From Subsaxibacter sp. CAU 1640 (GTDB lineage: Bacteria; Bacteroidota; Bacteroidia; Flavobacteriales; Flavobacteriaceae), in contig NZ_JALNMI010000001.1 of NCBI RefSeq assembly GCF_023156585.1, positions 434,001-498,000 of the forward strand: 64,000 nucleotides of DNA, given 5' to 3'. Below, one piece after another: positions 1-7,977 of the stretch. Each line of letters opens with the position of its first letter. Position 1 is the first letter of the stretch. Position numbers and translations under genes: made by a program. The notes beneath the pieces are model-generated. The model did not search any database, had not been told where the DNA came from, and saw only the letters and a list, made by a program, of their open reading frames with translations.

Positions 1-483
1 TGTAATGGTCGCATAACCTATAGTAGCGGCGACACTGCTGTAATTTGCTTTTGCTTGCGCCAAATTGGCTTTTGCAGTTTCCAATTGTACAGGACTAATA
101 ATGTTCTTCTCTACCAAAGGAATTAATTTATCCACCTCAACTTGCGCCACATTAATACGCGCCTTTGCCGCACCAGCATCCTGACTTAAGGATTCTGTCT
201 CCAATTTAAACAATACTTGTCCCTTGCGCACTTTTTGGCCTTCATCAACCAATACTTTCTGAATGTAACCAGAAGTTTTTGCACGTACATCACTATTGAC
301 AATACCTTCAAGGGTTGTAGGATATTCAGTATATCCTGTTACTGTTTTCTTTTGTAGTTGTGTAACAGGAAAAGTAGGTGGCGGACCTTGCGGTGCTTGT
401 TGAGATTCCTGTTTATCGCCGCAGCTATATATGGCGGAGAACAATCCTAAAAATAATATATATGATATTTTATTGATTTTCAT
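1..483 (-). CDS. RND efflux periplasmic adaptor (HlyD/AcrA family), 3' part outside window
   Basis: This is the N-terminal 161 codons of a membrane-fusion protein that would link an inner-membrane RND pump to a TolC-type channel. It begins with a lipoprotein signal ending in AIYSC, so it should be anchored in a membrane facing the periplasm. A biotinyl/lipoyl-like half-motif (VRAKTSGYIQKVLVDEGQKV) follows around residues 67-86, then an Ala/Gln/Glu-rich alpha-hairpin (about 105-155) typical of AcrA-like adaptors. The ATG at 483 gives the signal peptide, so the start is secure. The reading frame is still open at base 1, so the C-terminal half, and presumably the pump gene, lie left of the window. 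It sits 10 bp downstream of the regulator gene on the same strand, as one operon. Confidence 0.9.
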   Translation of the reverse strand, partial: MKINKISYILFLGLFSAIYSCGDKQESQQAPQGPPPTFPVTQLQKKTVTGYTEYPTTLEGIVNSDVRAKTSGYIQKVLVDEGQKVRKGQVLFKLETESLSQDAGAAKARINVAQVEVDKLIPLVEKNIISPVQLETAKANLAQAKANYSSVAATIGYATIT

Positions 484-493
484 TGGTTTATAG

Positions 494-991
494 TTAAAGT
501 TTATTGTTTTTCTCTGTGATTTTTGATTTCAATTTTAATACGGATTGCATAGCTTCCTCTAAAAATTCGATATAATCGTTGTGAAAATCGAGTTCGAATT
601 TAGATGCTTCATCTCTAGTTTTATTTGCTTCTTGCTTGTATTCTCGAATCTCTTGGTGTAATTCTTTCTGCGAACTCCAAGTTTCAACCATAGCATCAAT
701 ACTCAAACAGATGTTGTCCTGGTTGATGATGTAATATTTTTTTCTATCGCCAGGCTTTGTGAAATAAACCACCTTCTTCAAATCCGATAAATGATTGAGG
801 TGTGTTGAAATAGTACTTTTACTAGCGCAGAGTTTCTCAACCAAATCCTCGAACGTAGTTCCAGCTTTTCCTGTCAGGATGATATAAGAAAGTATACGAG
901 CGGCCACAGGTGCCAGTTGGTCCTTTTTTTCAATGGCGACGCCTAGTTTTTCAACAAGAGCCTGTTTCTTTAAACATACTTCGTGTGTCAT
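494..991 (-). CDS. GbsR/MarR-type winged-helix transcriptional regulator
   Basis: The product is about 165 residues, with a winged-helix DNA-binding region (LSYIILTGKAGTTFEDLVEK, then SKSTISTHLNHLSDLKKV) followed by a beta-wing and a C-terminal helical segment rich in Glu and Lys that is likely to dimerise. Regulators of this type in Bacteroidota often head RND efflux operons, as here. An upstream in-frame ATG at 1033 exists, but it lies inside a palindrome overlapping the promoter, so I chose the ATG at 991 (MTHEVCLKK). The gene probably represses itself and the efflux genes downstream. The inducing ligand cannot be told from the sequence. Confidence 0.85.
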   Translation of the reverse strand: MTHEVCLKKQALVEKLGVAIEKKDQLAPVAARILSYIILTGKAGTTFEDLVEKLCASKSTISTHLNHLSDLKKVVYFTKPGDRKKYYIINQDNICLSIDAMVETWSSQKELHQEIREYKQEANKTRDEASKFELDFHNDYIEFLEEAMQSVLKLKSKITEKNNKL

Positions 992-1008
992 AATTGCAAT
1001 AATTTTAG

Positions 1009-1043
1009 CAAAATTAATATTAGTTCGGAACAAACCGAACTAA
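1009..1043 (-). promoter_or_regulatory. Promoter and palindromic operator of the efflux regulator operon
   Basis: On the minus strand a -7 box TAATTTTG (1009-1016) lies just upstream of the regulator start. A perfect 9-bp inverted repeat, TTAGTTCGG (1020-1028) and CCGAACTAA (1035-1043), has a 6-bp spacer that contains TTTG at the position expected of a -33 box. A dimeric regulator bound here would block the promoter. The palindrome is directly visible; its use by the adjacent regulator is inferred. Confidence 0.6.
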
Positions 1044-1066
1044 ACGAAGTTAAATGATTGTTAAAT

Positions 1067-1095
1067 AAAAAAAACCGATGCGTTAACATCGGTTT
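1067..1095 (-). terminator. Rho-independent terminator of pheS
   Basis: A 9-bp stem (AAACCGATG with CATCGGTTT, 1072-1080 and 1087-1095) is followed on the minus strand by a U tract (the A run at 1067-1074), just beyond the pheS stop codon. Confidence 0.8.
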
Positions 1096-1113
1096 AAATA
1101 TCTAAATGTGATT

Positions 1114-2133
1114 TTACAAAGCTGATTTAAACTGCTCCAAAAACCGTACGTCATTTTCGCTCAACAACCGAATGTCACCAATTTGATGTAGCAACATGGT
1201 GATTCGGTCAATACCCATTCCGAAGGCGAATCCTGAATAGGTTTTTGAATCGATGCCACAGTTTTCGAGAACATTTGGGTCTACCATACCGCAACCCATT
1301 ATTTCCAACCAACCGGTTCCTTTTGTGATTCTGTAATCAATTTCTGTTTCCAATCCCCAATAGACATCCACTTCGGCACTCGGTTCTGTAAACGGAAAAT
1401 AGGACGGACGCAAACGGATTTTTGATTTTCCGAACATTTCCGTCGTAAAGTATTGTAAAGTTTGTTTCAAATCGGCAAAACTTACATCTTTATCAATATA
1501 CAAACCTTCCACTTGGTGGAAAAAACAATGCGAACGCGCTGAAATAGCCTCGTTTCTATAAACGCGACCTGGAGAAATCGTACGAATTGGCGGTTTGTTA
1601 TTTTCCATATAGCGCACTTGTACTGAACTTGTATGCGTACGAAGCAAAATATCTGGATTGGTCTGGATGAAAAAGGTATCCTGCATATCGCGCGCTGGAT
1701 GATATTCCGGCAAATTCAATGCTGTAAAATTGTGCCAATCATCCTCAATTTCTGGTCCTTCGCTGACGTTGAAACCAATACGGGAAAAAATATCAATAAT
1801 TTGATTTTTCACTATGGAAATTGGATGTCTAGCACCTATTTCTACCGGCTCGCCTGGACGTGACAAATCGCCATAAATGCCTTTGACTTCTTCCTTGCCT
1901 TCCAATTCTTCCTTTAAAGCATTGACTTTGTCTTCGGCAGTCGTTTTTAATTTATTGATAACCTGACCAAATTCTTTCTTTTGGTCATTGGCAACATTTT
2001 TGAACTCGGCAAAATACTCTTTTAGAAGCCCTTTAGACCCTAAAAATTTAATACGAAACGCTTCAACCTCTTCTTTGGATTGGGCTTTAAATGCTTCCGC
2101 TTCAGCAATGAGTTCTTTTAGCTTGTCTATCAT
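1114..2133 (-). CDS. pheS: Phenylalanine--tRNA ligase alpha subunit
   Basis: The 339-residue product is the catalytic alpha chain of the (alpha-beta)2 phenylalanyl-tRNA synthetase, which charges tRNA-Phe in the cytoplasm. Residues 1-85 form the N-terminal coiled coil that contacts tRNA. The class II core follows, with motif 2 around residues 189-210 (GRVYRNEAISARSHCFFHQV) and motif 3 around 301-313 (GFAFGMGIDRITM). The phenylalanine pocket region FTEPSAEVDVYW is intact. Length is normal for the family. pheT is not adjacent in this window. The gene stands alone between two terminators, with a TAAATTTG -7 box just upstream. Confidence 0.97.
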   Translation of the reverse strand: MIDKLKELIAEAEAFKAQSKEEVEAFRIKFLGSKGLLKEYFAEFKNVANDQKKEFGQVINKLKTTAEDKVNALKEELEGKEEVKGIYGDLSRPGEPVEIGARHPISIVKNQIIDIFSRIGFNVSEGPEIEDDWHNFTALNLPEYHPARDMQDTFFIQTNPDILLRTHTSSVQVRYMENNKPPIRTISPGRVYRNEAISARSHCFFHQVEGLYIDKDVSFADLKQTLQYFTTEMFGKSKIRLRPSYFPFTEPSAEVDVYWGLETEIDYRITKGTGWLEIMGCGMVDPNVLENCGIDSKTYSGFAFGMGIDRITMLLHQIGDIRLLSENDVRFLEQFKSAL

Positions 2134-2152
2134 GGTTCAAAAAAATGAATGG

Positions 2153-2160
2153 CAAATTTA
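2153..2160 (-). promoter_or_regulatory. pheS: -7 box of the pheS promoter
   Basis: TAAATTTG on the minus strand fits the Bacteroidota TAnnTTTG consensus and lies about 20 bp upstream of the pheS ATG. No clear -33 TTG is seen at the usual distance. Confidence 0.5.
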
Positions 2161-2173
2161 GGGATTTTTTGCA

Positions 2174-2199
2174 TAAAAAAAGCCTTCGACAAGGAAGGC
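2174..2199 (-). terminator. Terminator of the small lipoprotein gene
   Basis: GCCTTC (2182-2187) pairs with GAAGGC (2194-2199), and on the minus strand the stem is followed by a U tract (A run at 2174-2181). It lies just downstream of the lipoprotein stop at 2217. Confidence 0.75.
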
Positions 2200-2216
2200 G
2201 TACAGTTTGTGGTGAT

Positions 2217-2618
2217 TTAATTTCTTATATATACATCTCTATAAGTGAAGTCCTCAAAGGTATCGTCATAAAAGAATGTATCATCTTCAAATGTCAACGC
2301 CTGGCTGGCTGAACCGAATCCAAAGTCAAGTGTGTAAATATTTCCATCAGCAACGGACCACGTACCAGAAATGTCTTCCTCCAACAAGCAATTTGATGAC
2401 ATGTCTTCTTCATAATATTTGTAATCGACCGTGTTATCAGATCTAAAAATATAGGTTTCTTGTTTTTCACAATCTGACAACACAATCTCAACACCATTTT
2501 CAAACGCTTTGTGATACGTCCAAGTTCCGACAATTCTGTCTTGAGAAGAATCATCATCATTGCTACAAGAGGTTAGCAATAAACCAAAAAGGGCAAAAAG
2601 TAAAAATAATCTTTTCAT
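2217..2618 (-). CDS. Small lipocalin-like lipoprotein
   Basis: The protein has about 133 residues with a lipoprotein signal peptide (MKRLFLLFALFGLLLTSC) followed by an acidic SNDDDSS stretch, common in surface lipoproteins of this phylum. The mature part starts with IVGTWTYHKAFENG and ends in short beta-strand-like segments, which resembles the lipocalin-like domain found in many Bacteroidota lipoproteins. A longer reading begins 33 bp upstream, but the ATG at 2618 gives the signal peptide directly. It has its own -7 box (TATGTTTG, 2641-2648) and terminator, so it is monocistronic. Ligand and role are unknown. Confidence 0.75.
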   Translation of the reverse strand: MKRLFLLFALFGLLLTSCSNDDDSSQDRIVGTWTYHKAFENGVEIVLSDCEKQETYIFRSDNTVDYKYYEEDMSSNCLLEEDISGTWSVADGNIYTLDFGFGSASQALTFEDDTFFYDDTFEDFTYRDVYIRN

Positions 2619-2640
2619 TTTATATGATTTTAATTGCGGG

Positions 2641-2648
2641 CAAACATA
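2641..2648 (-). promoter_or_regulatory. -7 box of the small lipoprotein gene
   Basis: TATGTTTG on the minus strand fits TAnnTTTG and lies 22 bp upstream of the ATG at 2618. Confidence 0.45.
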
Positions 2649-2679
2649 CATTTTTTATTCAAATTGAATGAATTAAAAA

Positions 2680-3036
2680 TCATTCAATGTATTCTGATTC
2701 CAAAAAATAGTTGACAATGGCTTCTTTCATCAAGACGCTTTGTTCGCCAGCTTTTAAGTGTGGTAGCTGCTCTTTTACTTTGTAATGTGGCCATTTATCA
2801 TCATCATAAAAATCAAATTCATAATACCCATAAGGCTCCAGCAAACGACAGATGGCAATATGCATCAAATCGAGTTTATGGTCTTTTTTGAACTTTCTAT
2901 GTGGTTGACCCAGTTCTTGCACACCAATCAAATAGATGATGGCGTCCAAATCCAATATATCGCCTTCGGCAAATTGGGCAGACAGTTTTTGAACCACCAT
3001 TTCCCAGCGTTGTTTTAATTGTTCATCTCTTGACAT
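2680..3036 (-). CDS. Conserved hypothetical protein, 118 aa
   Basis: I do not recognise a named family. The product is soluble, with no signal peptide or membrane segment. It has a predicted helical N-terminus (MSRDEQLKQRWEMVVQKL), a middle part with LDLDAIIYLIGVQELG, and an acidic aromatic patch EFDFYDDDKWPHYKV around residues 73-87. The codon use and lack of overlap with another gene support it as real. It lies between two unrelated genes and is divergent from the CvpA gene, with which it shares a 109-bp intergenic region filled by hexamer repeats. Confidence 0.65.
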   Translation of the reverse strand: MSRDEQLKQRWEMVVQKLSAQFAEGDILDLDAIIYLIGVQELGQPHRKFKKDHKLDLMHIAICRLLEPYGYYEFDFYDDDKWPHYKVKEQLPHLKAGEQSVLMKEAIVNYFLESEYIE

Positions 3037-3040
3037 AGTC

Positions 3041-3106
3041 GAATTTGAAGTTGAAAATGAAATCGAATTTCGACTTGAAGTTCAATTTCAGGTTCAATTT
3101 TATTTT
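3041..3106. repeat. Degenerate hexanucleotide array in an intergenic spacer
   Basis: Eleven consecutive 6-bp units can be read here: GAATTT, GAAGTT, GAAAAT, GAAATC, GAATTT, CGACTT, GAAGTT, CAATTT, CAGGTT, CAATTT, TATTTT. The approximate consensus is SAANTT. The array fills most of the divergent spacer between the 118-aa gene and the CvpA gene. Confidence 0.6.
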
Positions 3107-3121
3107 GGTTCAAAGTTAACT

Positions 3122-3129
3122 TATATTTG
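3122..3129 (+). promoter_or_regulatory. -7 box of the cvpA promoter
   Basis: TATATTTG fits TAnnTTTG and lies 16 bp before the ATG at 3146. A TTTG at 3104-3107 could serve as a -33 box, although the 14-bp spacing is short. Confidence 0.55.
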
Positions 3130-3145
3130 ATAAAATTCTATCGTT

Positions 3146-3697
3146 ATGAGCTTTTTGGATATTGTTTTGGCAGCTTTGATTCTTTTTGGTCTTGTACGTG
3201 GGCTTATGAAAGGGCTTTTTGTGGAAGTTGCCTCATTGGTGGCTTTGGTTGCTGGTGTGTATGGTGCGATTCATTTCAGCAATTATGCGGCGACATTTTT
3301 GACCAACAAAACCGAATGGGATGAAAAAACCGTCAATATTGCTGCGTTTGCCATTACTTTTGTCATCATCGTTTTGGTGATAGCGCTTGCTGGAAAAGCC
3401 TTGACAAAATTGGCCGATTTTGCGGCTTTGGGTATTGTCAATAAAATCCTTGGAGGCTTATTTGGTGCACTAAAAATCGCTGTGATTTTGAGTGTTGTAC
3501 TGATTGTTTTTGATAGTATGAATCGCGCCATTCCGTTTACAGATGAAGAAACCATCGAAGATTCTGTGCTTTACAATCCCGTGAAATCTTTGGTGCCACT
3601 GATTTTTCCTGCAATTCTCGAAAAGAAAAAAGAATTGGAAGAGTCATCGGAAGAAGAAGTTCCAGAAACTGAAACTACTAATAACAATCCGATTTAA
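3146..3697 (+). CDS. CvpA family inner-membrane protein
   Basis: The 183-residue product has the family's typical four membrane segments: about 5-25, 30-48, 65-85 (AAFAITFVIIVLVIALAGKAL) and 103-122. Between the last two is the conserved ALGIVNKILGGLFGALK segment. The C-terminal tail (from about 150) is hydrophilic, with runs of Glu and Thr (EESSEEEVPETETTNNN). CvpA was first linked to colicin V export in Escherichia coli; in other bacteria it affects envelope integrity, and its exact activity is unknown. The last 20 bp overlap the 3' end of the convergent flavoprotein gene. Confidence 0.85.
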   Translation: MSFLDIVLAALILFGLVRGLMKGLFVEVASLVALVAGVYGAIHFSNYAATFLTNKTEWDEKTVNIAAFAITFVIIVLVIALAGKALTKLADFAALGIVNKILGGLFGALKIAVILSVVLIVFDSMNRAIPFTDEETIEDSVLYNPVKSLVPLIFPAILEKKKELEESSEEEVPETETTNNNPI

Positions 3698-5867
3698 TTT
3701 GTTTTGAATACACGCTTAACGGCTTGTTTTTATACTTTAAACAAATTTCATTCAATGTTTCCATCACGTCTTTATACATTGCCAAAGAACCACAAATCAT
3801 AATAACAGCTTTTTGCTCCAAAGCCTGTGCAATGGATTCGCCATCTCTTCCCAGAAGATTCTGAACATATACCTTTTCGTGTTGTTGAGAAAAAGCGACA
3901 TTCAGTTTTGTGAGCTTTTTTTCTTCCAAAAGTTGATTCAACTGCGCTTGATAAAGGTTTAAGGATTGCTCTGTTCGGATTCCGAAACACAAATCAGTCG
4001 TGATTCTTTTTTTGTTGTCGTGCAACATTCCCAAGAAAGGTGCCACGCCTGTTCCGTTGGAAATCATAATGACTTTTGAAGCTTTTTTCGGCAAATGGAA
4101 ATGCGCATTTTCAATCAATCGTGCCTTGAATGTATCACCAATTTTGAAATTATTCAGATAGGTTGAACCAAGACCATTTTCATAATATTTGACGCTCAAC
4201 TGAATGTTGCCATTGACTTTTCCGATGGAATACAATCGTTCGTGATAATCGTTTTTTGGATAGACCGAAAACAAATCGCCAGAGACAAAATGAACGTTTT
4301 GCTTTGGTTTGAGAGTGATGAGAAACGTATTATCAGGATTGTCTTCGACCTTTGTTTTTGAAACCACCTCAAACAGCTTGGTGTTCTTTGGTCGCGATAC
4401 CAGATTTTCTTTTGGGATGGAAAGTTTCAATCCAACTTTTTCAGACCATAATTGGACCCATTGCTCAAAACTCTCGAACGATTTGTCATTAATCGTGAAT
4501 GGCGGCAACAATTGCGTTGCGTTTTCCTCTAACAATGCTGTATCTACATCACAAGCAAATTTGCAAAAATCAGGATATGCGAGTGAACCAAATCCTACAA
4601 CCGAAAAGCTGAACTTTTGGTTTTGTTTGATTTTTTTCAAACACTCTAAAAATTTGTTTGCATTTGTGGGCGCTTCACCTTCACCATACGTGGACGTCAT
4701 CACCACAAGATGTTCAGCGCTTTTGAATTTTGAATAACTGTTCAATTCAGCAATAAAAACACGCTTACCGAGTGCCAATAGTTGTTTCTGAAAGGCATTT
4801 GCAAACGGAAGTGTGCCTCCATTTTCAGAGCCAACCAAAATGACAAATTCTGAAGCATTTTTCTTGAACTTATTTTTCAGTCTAGCCTGACGACGCTTGA
4901 TGGTCATTGCAAATCCAGAATAAATAAAAAACAGAATGTTTACAGAAGCTATTGCCAAAACAATTGACCACAAAATGCTGCCTTTTCCAGTGTGAAGATT
5001 GAGGCTCAAATTTGAAAACATCGCAACCCACGAATCATCAATCTTGCTTAAAATCTCACCATTAACCTGATTCACCACAACTTCCCTATCGTTCAACTTG
5101 ATGGTGTAATAATCCTCAACAAATTCAGAAAAAGGAAATTCAACAGATTTGACTTCGGAAAGTTTGGTGTTCTTGAAAATCGGAATCTCGCTGACTTCAA
5201 GTTTTGGAGTTTCAGAGAGATTATCGAAATCGATTTGATGTTGACTTTTGTCTTTAGGCAACAAATCAAACTTTTCCAAAGACAAATAAACGCCCGTAAG
5301 CGTAATGATGATGATGGGAATCACTGACAAACGCCCTAAAACAACGTGCCAATATTGGGCAAAATTATCATTGACAATCCGTGAAAAGAACTTTTTGAGA
5401 CTTCGTTGACGTTTTAGAATAAGAATTATTCCTGTAATGGCAATCAAAAACAATAAAAACGAACAAAGACCTACAAAAAAGCGTCCTGTGCTTTTTAAAA
5501 ATAACGAACGATGAAAATTGGTGACCCATTGAAAAAACTGGGATGACTCAATTTTTTTGTCAAGATATTCAGCTGTTTTTGGGTTGAAATACCCATCGAG
5601 CGATTCGCCTTCTTCCGTGATGACAGACGCAGCAACAAAGTCATTAGCATCCACTTCCAAGCTAATCACTTCAGGATATTTTGACTTGAAAGCATCGATG
5701 GTTTCCGCCAGAGTAATATCATTGAAACCTTCCGTTTTATACGGCTGGATTTGTTCCGAAATTGGTTCAAATGCCAAAATGATTCCGGTAACGGAAGCAA
5801 GAAATATAAAAACAAAAGAAGATATAGCCAGTGCAAGATGGCTATATCTCCAAATGGAAATGGTCAT
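3678..5867 (-). CDS. PepSY-TM / flavodoxin / ferredoxin-NADP reductase fusion (inner-membrane reductase)
   Basis: The 729-residue protein combines three modules. Residues 1-330 carry four membrane helices (about 10-33, 130-151, 177-197, 298-322) with a PepSY-type periplasmic region; H119, H174 and H292 next to helices could bind heme. Residues 341-480 form a flavodoxin domain (GSENGGTLPFAN, TSTYGEGEAP). Residues 495-729 form an FAD/NADPH reductase with RLYS at 544-547, GTGVAPF at 605-611, CGS at 692-694 and a terminal aromatic residue, as in CysJ-like reductases. It would pass electrons from NADPH through FMN/FAD across the inner membrane. Its place in a heme/iron locus suggests reduction of ferric iron or heme iron in the periplasm, which is inference. 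Its 3' end overlaps cvpA. Confidence 0.88.
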   Translation of the reverse strand: MTISIWRYSHLALAISSFVFIFLASVTGIILAFEPISEQIQPYKTEGFNDITLAETIDAFKSKYPEVISLEVDANDFVAASVITEEGESLDGYFNPKTAEYLDKKIESSQFFQWVTNFHRSLFLKSTGRFFVGLCSFLLFLIAITGIILILKRQRSLKKFFSRIVNDNFAQYWHVVLGRLSVIPIIIITLTGVYLSLEKFDLLPKDKSQHQIDFDNLSETPKLEVSEIPIFKNTKLSEVKSVEFPFSEFVEDYYTIKLNDREVVVNQVNGEILSKIDDSWVAMFSNLSLNLHTGKGSILWSIVLAIASVNILFFIYSGFAMTIKRRQARLKNKFKKNASEFVILVGSENGGTLPFANAFQKQLLALGKRVFIAELNSYSKFKSAEHLVVMTSTYGEGEAPTNANKFLECLKKIKQNQKFSFSVVGFGSLAYPDFCKFACDVDTALLEENATQLLPPFTINDKSFESFEQWVQLWSEKVGLKLSIPKENLVSRPKNTKLFEVVSKTKVEDNPDNTFLITLKPKQNVHFVSGDLFSVYPKNDYHERLYSIGKVNGNIQLSVKYYENGLGSTYLNNFKIGDTFKARLIENAHFHLPKKASKVIMISNGTGVAPFLGMLHDNKKRITTDLCFGIRTEQSLNLYQAQLNQLLEEKKLTKLNVAFSQQHEKVYVQNLLGRDGESIAQALEQKAVIMICGSLAMYKDVMETLNEICLKYKNKPLSVYSKQIKSDCY

Positions 5868-5892
5868 AACAAATCTCTTTTAAGGAATAAAG

Positions 5893-5941
5893 AGCCAAGA
5901 ATCAAGATGCTTTTTTGAAACTTCGGTCTTCCGTCTTCCGT
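5893..5941. repeat. Heptanucleotide repeats in the spacer upstream of the flavoprotein gene
   Basis: CTTCGGT (5921-5927), CTTCCGT (5928-5934) and CTTCCGT (5935-5941) are three head-to-tail 7-bp units, and AGCCAAG followed by AATCAAG at 5893-5906 looks like a second, more degenerate pair. They lie between two co-oriented genes of the heme locus. Confidence 0.65.
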
Positions 5942-6427
5942 CTAATTTGGCATTATTCGTACATAACGAATAAAACCAGTACCGTCAACCTTACCTTTTA
6001 CAGATTCTGAAGTCAGTTCAAACTCCACATCACTTTTATAGTATTCTTGGTCTTCAACAGCTGTTTCGAAACGAATCTTGTATCCAGAGTTTAATTTCGA
6101 ATCATCAATATCAATGACGCTTACGGTTCGTTTGCCTCCAGAAATCGTTGCGCCTGTAATGGCATCAATGTTAGTTCGTTTTTTTCCGTAGAATTTCTTC
6201 CACCATTCTTCAACCGTATTATACCATTCTGCATCGTCACCTTGAACATATAATGTCTGTTCGTAATCTCCCTTCGGATTGATTAAAGAAATCACCACAT
6301 AAGCACCTTCACCAGTATAATTCGTCATTTGAATCATACATTTATACTTTGTGGATGGTGGCTGCATTGTATGCGATGTCATTGCTATAAAAAGCAATCC
6401 GAGAATCGTAATATATTTTAGCTTCAT
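5942..6427 (-). CDS. DUF2271 domain-containing secreted protein
   Basis: The 161-residue product has a short signal peptide (MKLKYITILGLLFIAMTSHT) and then one DUF2271 domain. Recognisable parts are QMTNYTGEGAYVVISLINPKG, the WYNTVEEWWKKF helix and DAITGATISGGKRTVSV. Proteins of this family often sit beside PepSY-type membrane proteins and FMN-binding or flavin-transfer genes; the GATISGG segment resembles flavinylation-type motifs, but I cannot show that it is one. It is transcribed with the PepSY-flavoprotein gene, from which it is separated by a repeat-filled spacer. It is probably periplasmic and a partner of that reductase. Confidence 0.72.
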   Translation of the reverse strand: MKLKYITILGLLFIAMTSHTMQPPSTKYKCMIQMTNYTGEGAYVVISLINPKGDYEQTLYVQGDDAEWYNTVEEWWKKFYGKKRTNIDAITGATISGGKRTVSVIDIDDSKLNSGYKIRFETAVEDQEYYKSDVEFELTSESVKGKVDGTGFIRYVRIMPN

Positions 6428-6447
6428 CTGTTGTGTGTTTTCTGTCG

Positions 6448-6496
6448 GGTCGAGCAGAGTCGCGACCTACCTGAAAGTTCTCGACTGCGCTCGAAC
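6448..6496. repeat. Pair of opposed 20-bp REP-like palindromes
   Basis: GGTCGAGCAGAGTCGCGACC (6448-6467) and the reverse complement of 6477-6496 (GTTCGAGCGCAGTCGAGAAC) match at 15 of 20 positions and lie in opposite orientations 9 bp apart. Each unit can form a short stem (GGTC/GACC or GTTC/GAAC), and the second pair differs as G-C versus T-A, a compensatory change. The GC-rich sequence contrasts with its surroundings. The arrangement is like a bacterial REP pair. Confidence 0.65.
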
Positions 6497-6503
6497 GGAC
6501 ATT

Positions 6504-7976
6504 TTATTTTAAAAATTCAATTGAGGTATTCTTCTGTTTTAAGATTTCGTTTTCAGAAGCCAAGTCGTAAGCGGTTTCATCAAAATCAGTAACCAAATCT
6601 TTTTTGGCGCCAATGGAAATCAAGTATTCCAAGATTTCTGAATCCTTGGCAGTCATTGCCGCCTTGTGCAAAGGTGTCAAACCTTCTTTATTTTTCGCAT
6701 TGACATCTACTTTGAATTGCTCTACAAATTTGATGGCAAACAAATCGTTTTTATCCAAAGCCAAATGATACAAAGTGTCGCCATCGGCCTGGGTTTTTCC
6801 GAATTTAAACCCTTTGTTCTGAAGTAAATCCAATTTTTGCTTAAAAACCGATTCTTGCTTCGTTGAAAAAGATTCCATCAAATAAGCGGTTAAATCATTG
6901 CCTTCAGCATCTACAATTTTGATGTCTGCTTTGTTTTTCAGAAGAAAATCAACAACTTCCGAAGAATTATTCGCTACAGCCAAACTCAAAGCCGATTGAC
7001 CCTTTTTGTTTTGATGGTTAATGTCTTTCACGTTTTTAGAAAGCAAGGTCACGATTTCCAAAGTATTGCGACTTGCGGCATTCAGAAAAGGCGTATTTCC
7101 GTCAGCATCAGCTTGGTTGACATCAACTCCTTTCTTGAGGAAATAATTGATGACCTCTAAATCCTTACTTCTTGAAGCCAAGATATGCAAAGGCGTTTCG
7201 CCATCTTTAGCGACTGCTTTCGGGTTTAAACCAACACTTTCCAAGTACGAATAAACTTCGAGACCATTGGTGGTACCACGAGTGCCTTGCGCAGCGAAAA
7301 TGAAGGCGTTGTCATTACCTTTCACGCCTTTTTTCAGCAACTGGTTCATCAAATCGATGTTTCCGGTTCTGGCAACGTAATTAAAAACACCATTCCCTTT
7401 AGAATCGACGCTATTGATATCCAAACCTTTCGAAGTAAAATAATTAATCAACGAAAAATCTTTGTCATATGGCGCAGCCAAAAGCAATGCATTTGCGCCA
7501 GATGGTGTCAAATCCTTTTGAAGATTGGCACCACGCTCTAACATTAAATCATAGACCTTCGTATCACTTTGTCCAGAACCAGCAGCAAAATTGAGAATCG
7601 TATTGCCTTTATCATCAGTCAAATCTGTTTTTGCGCCTTTATCCAACAGAAACTGCATCAACTCTACATTGCCTTTGTAAGCGGCCCAAAAGATATAGGT
7701 TCTTCCGTCGTGCGTGAGTTTATTGACATCGTTGTCTTCTTTGGATATGGCATATTGAATGGTGGCATTTGGAGCATTTTGCAAAATCGCATATACCACA
7801 CCATCAAAATTGTTGCTATTGGCTTCAGCAATATCGTTGCCTTCCTTGATTTTTAAATCAATGGTTTCTACAGTTGGTTTGGAATCCCAAAACTCACGCT
7901 TTAAAAATACATTGTCTTGTGCAAAACTTTGATTTACGAAAGCAAAAGCAATAAATACTATTAAAATCTTTCTCAT
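6504..7976 (-). CDS. Secreted ankyrin-repeat protein
   Basis: The 490-residue protein has a signal peptide (MRKILIVFIAFAFVNQSFAQ) and then about ten ankyrin repeats covering almost the whole chain. Clear units include GRTYIFWAAYKGNVELMQFL, GETPLHILASRSKDLEVINY, GNTPFLNAASRNTLEIVTLL and GLTPLHKAAMTAKDSEILEY, each followed by a turn ending in G(A/V)D-type residues. It should be an export-targeted, periplasmic protein-interaction scaffold. It begins 1 bp from the stop of the DUF6607 gene, so the two are tightly coupled in the heme locus operon. The partner it binds is unknown. Bacterial ankyrin proteins in redox or metal loci are often linked to protection of hemoproteins such as catalase; that link is only suggestive here. 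Confidence 0.88.
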   Translation of the reverse strand: MRKILIVFIAFAFVNQSFAQDNVFLKREFWDSKPTVETIDLKIKEGNDIAEANSNNFDGVVYAILQNAPNATIQYAISKEDNDVNKLTHDGRTYIFWAAYKGNVELMQFLLDKGAKTDLTDDKGNTILNFAAGSGQSDTKVYDLMLERGANLQKDLTPSGANALLLAAPYDKDFSLINYFTSKGLDINSVDSKGNGVFNYVARTGNIDLMNQLLKKGVKGNDNAFIFAAQGTRGTTNGLEVYSYLESVGLNPKAVAKDGETPLHILASRSKDLEVINYFLKKGVDVNQADADGNTPFLNAASRNTLEIVTLLSKNVKDINHQNKKGQSALSLAVANNSSEVVDFLLKNKADIKIVDAEGNDLTAYLMESFSTKQESVFKQKLDLLQNKGFKFGKTQADGDTLYHLALDKNDLFAIKFVEQFKVDVNAKNKEGLTPLHKAAMTAKDSEILEYLISIGAKKDLVTDFDETAYDLASENEILKQKNTSIEFLK

Positions 7977-7977
7977 A

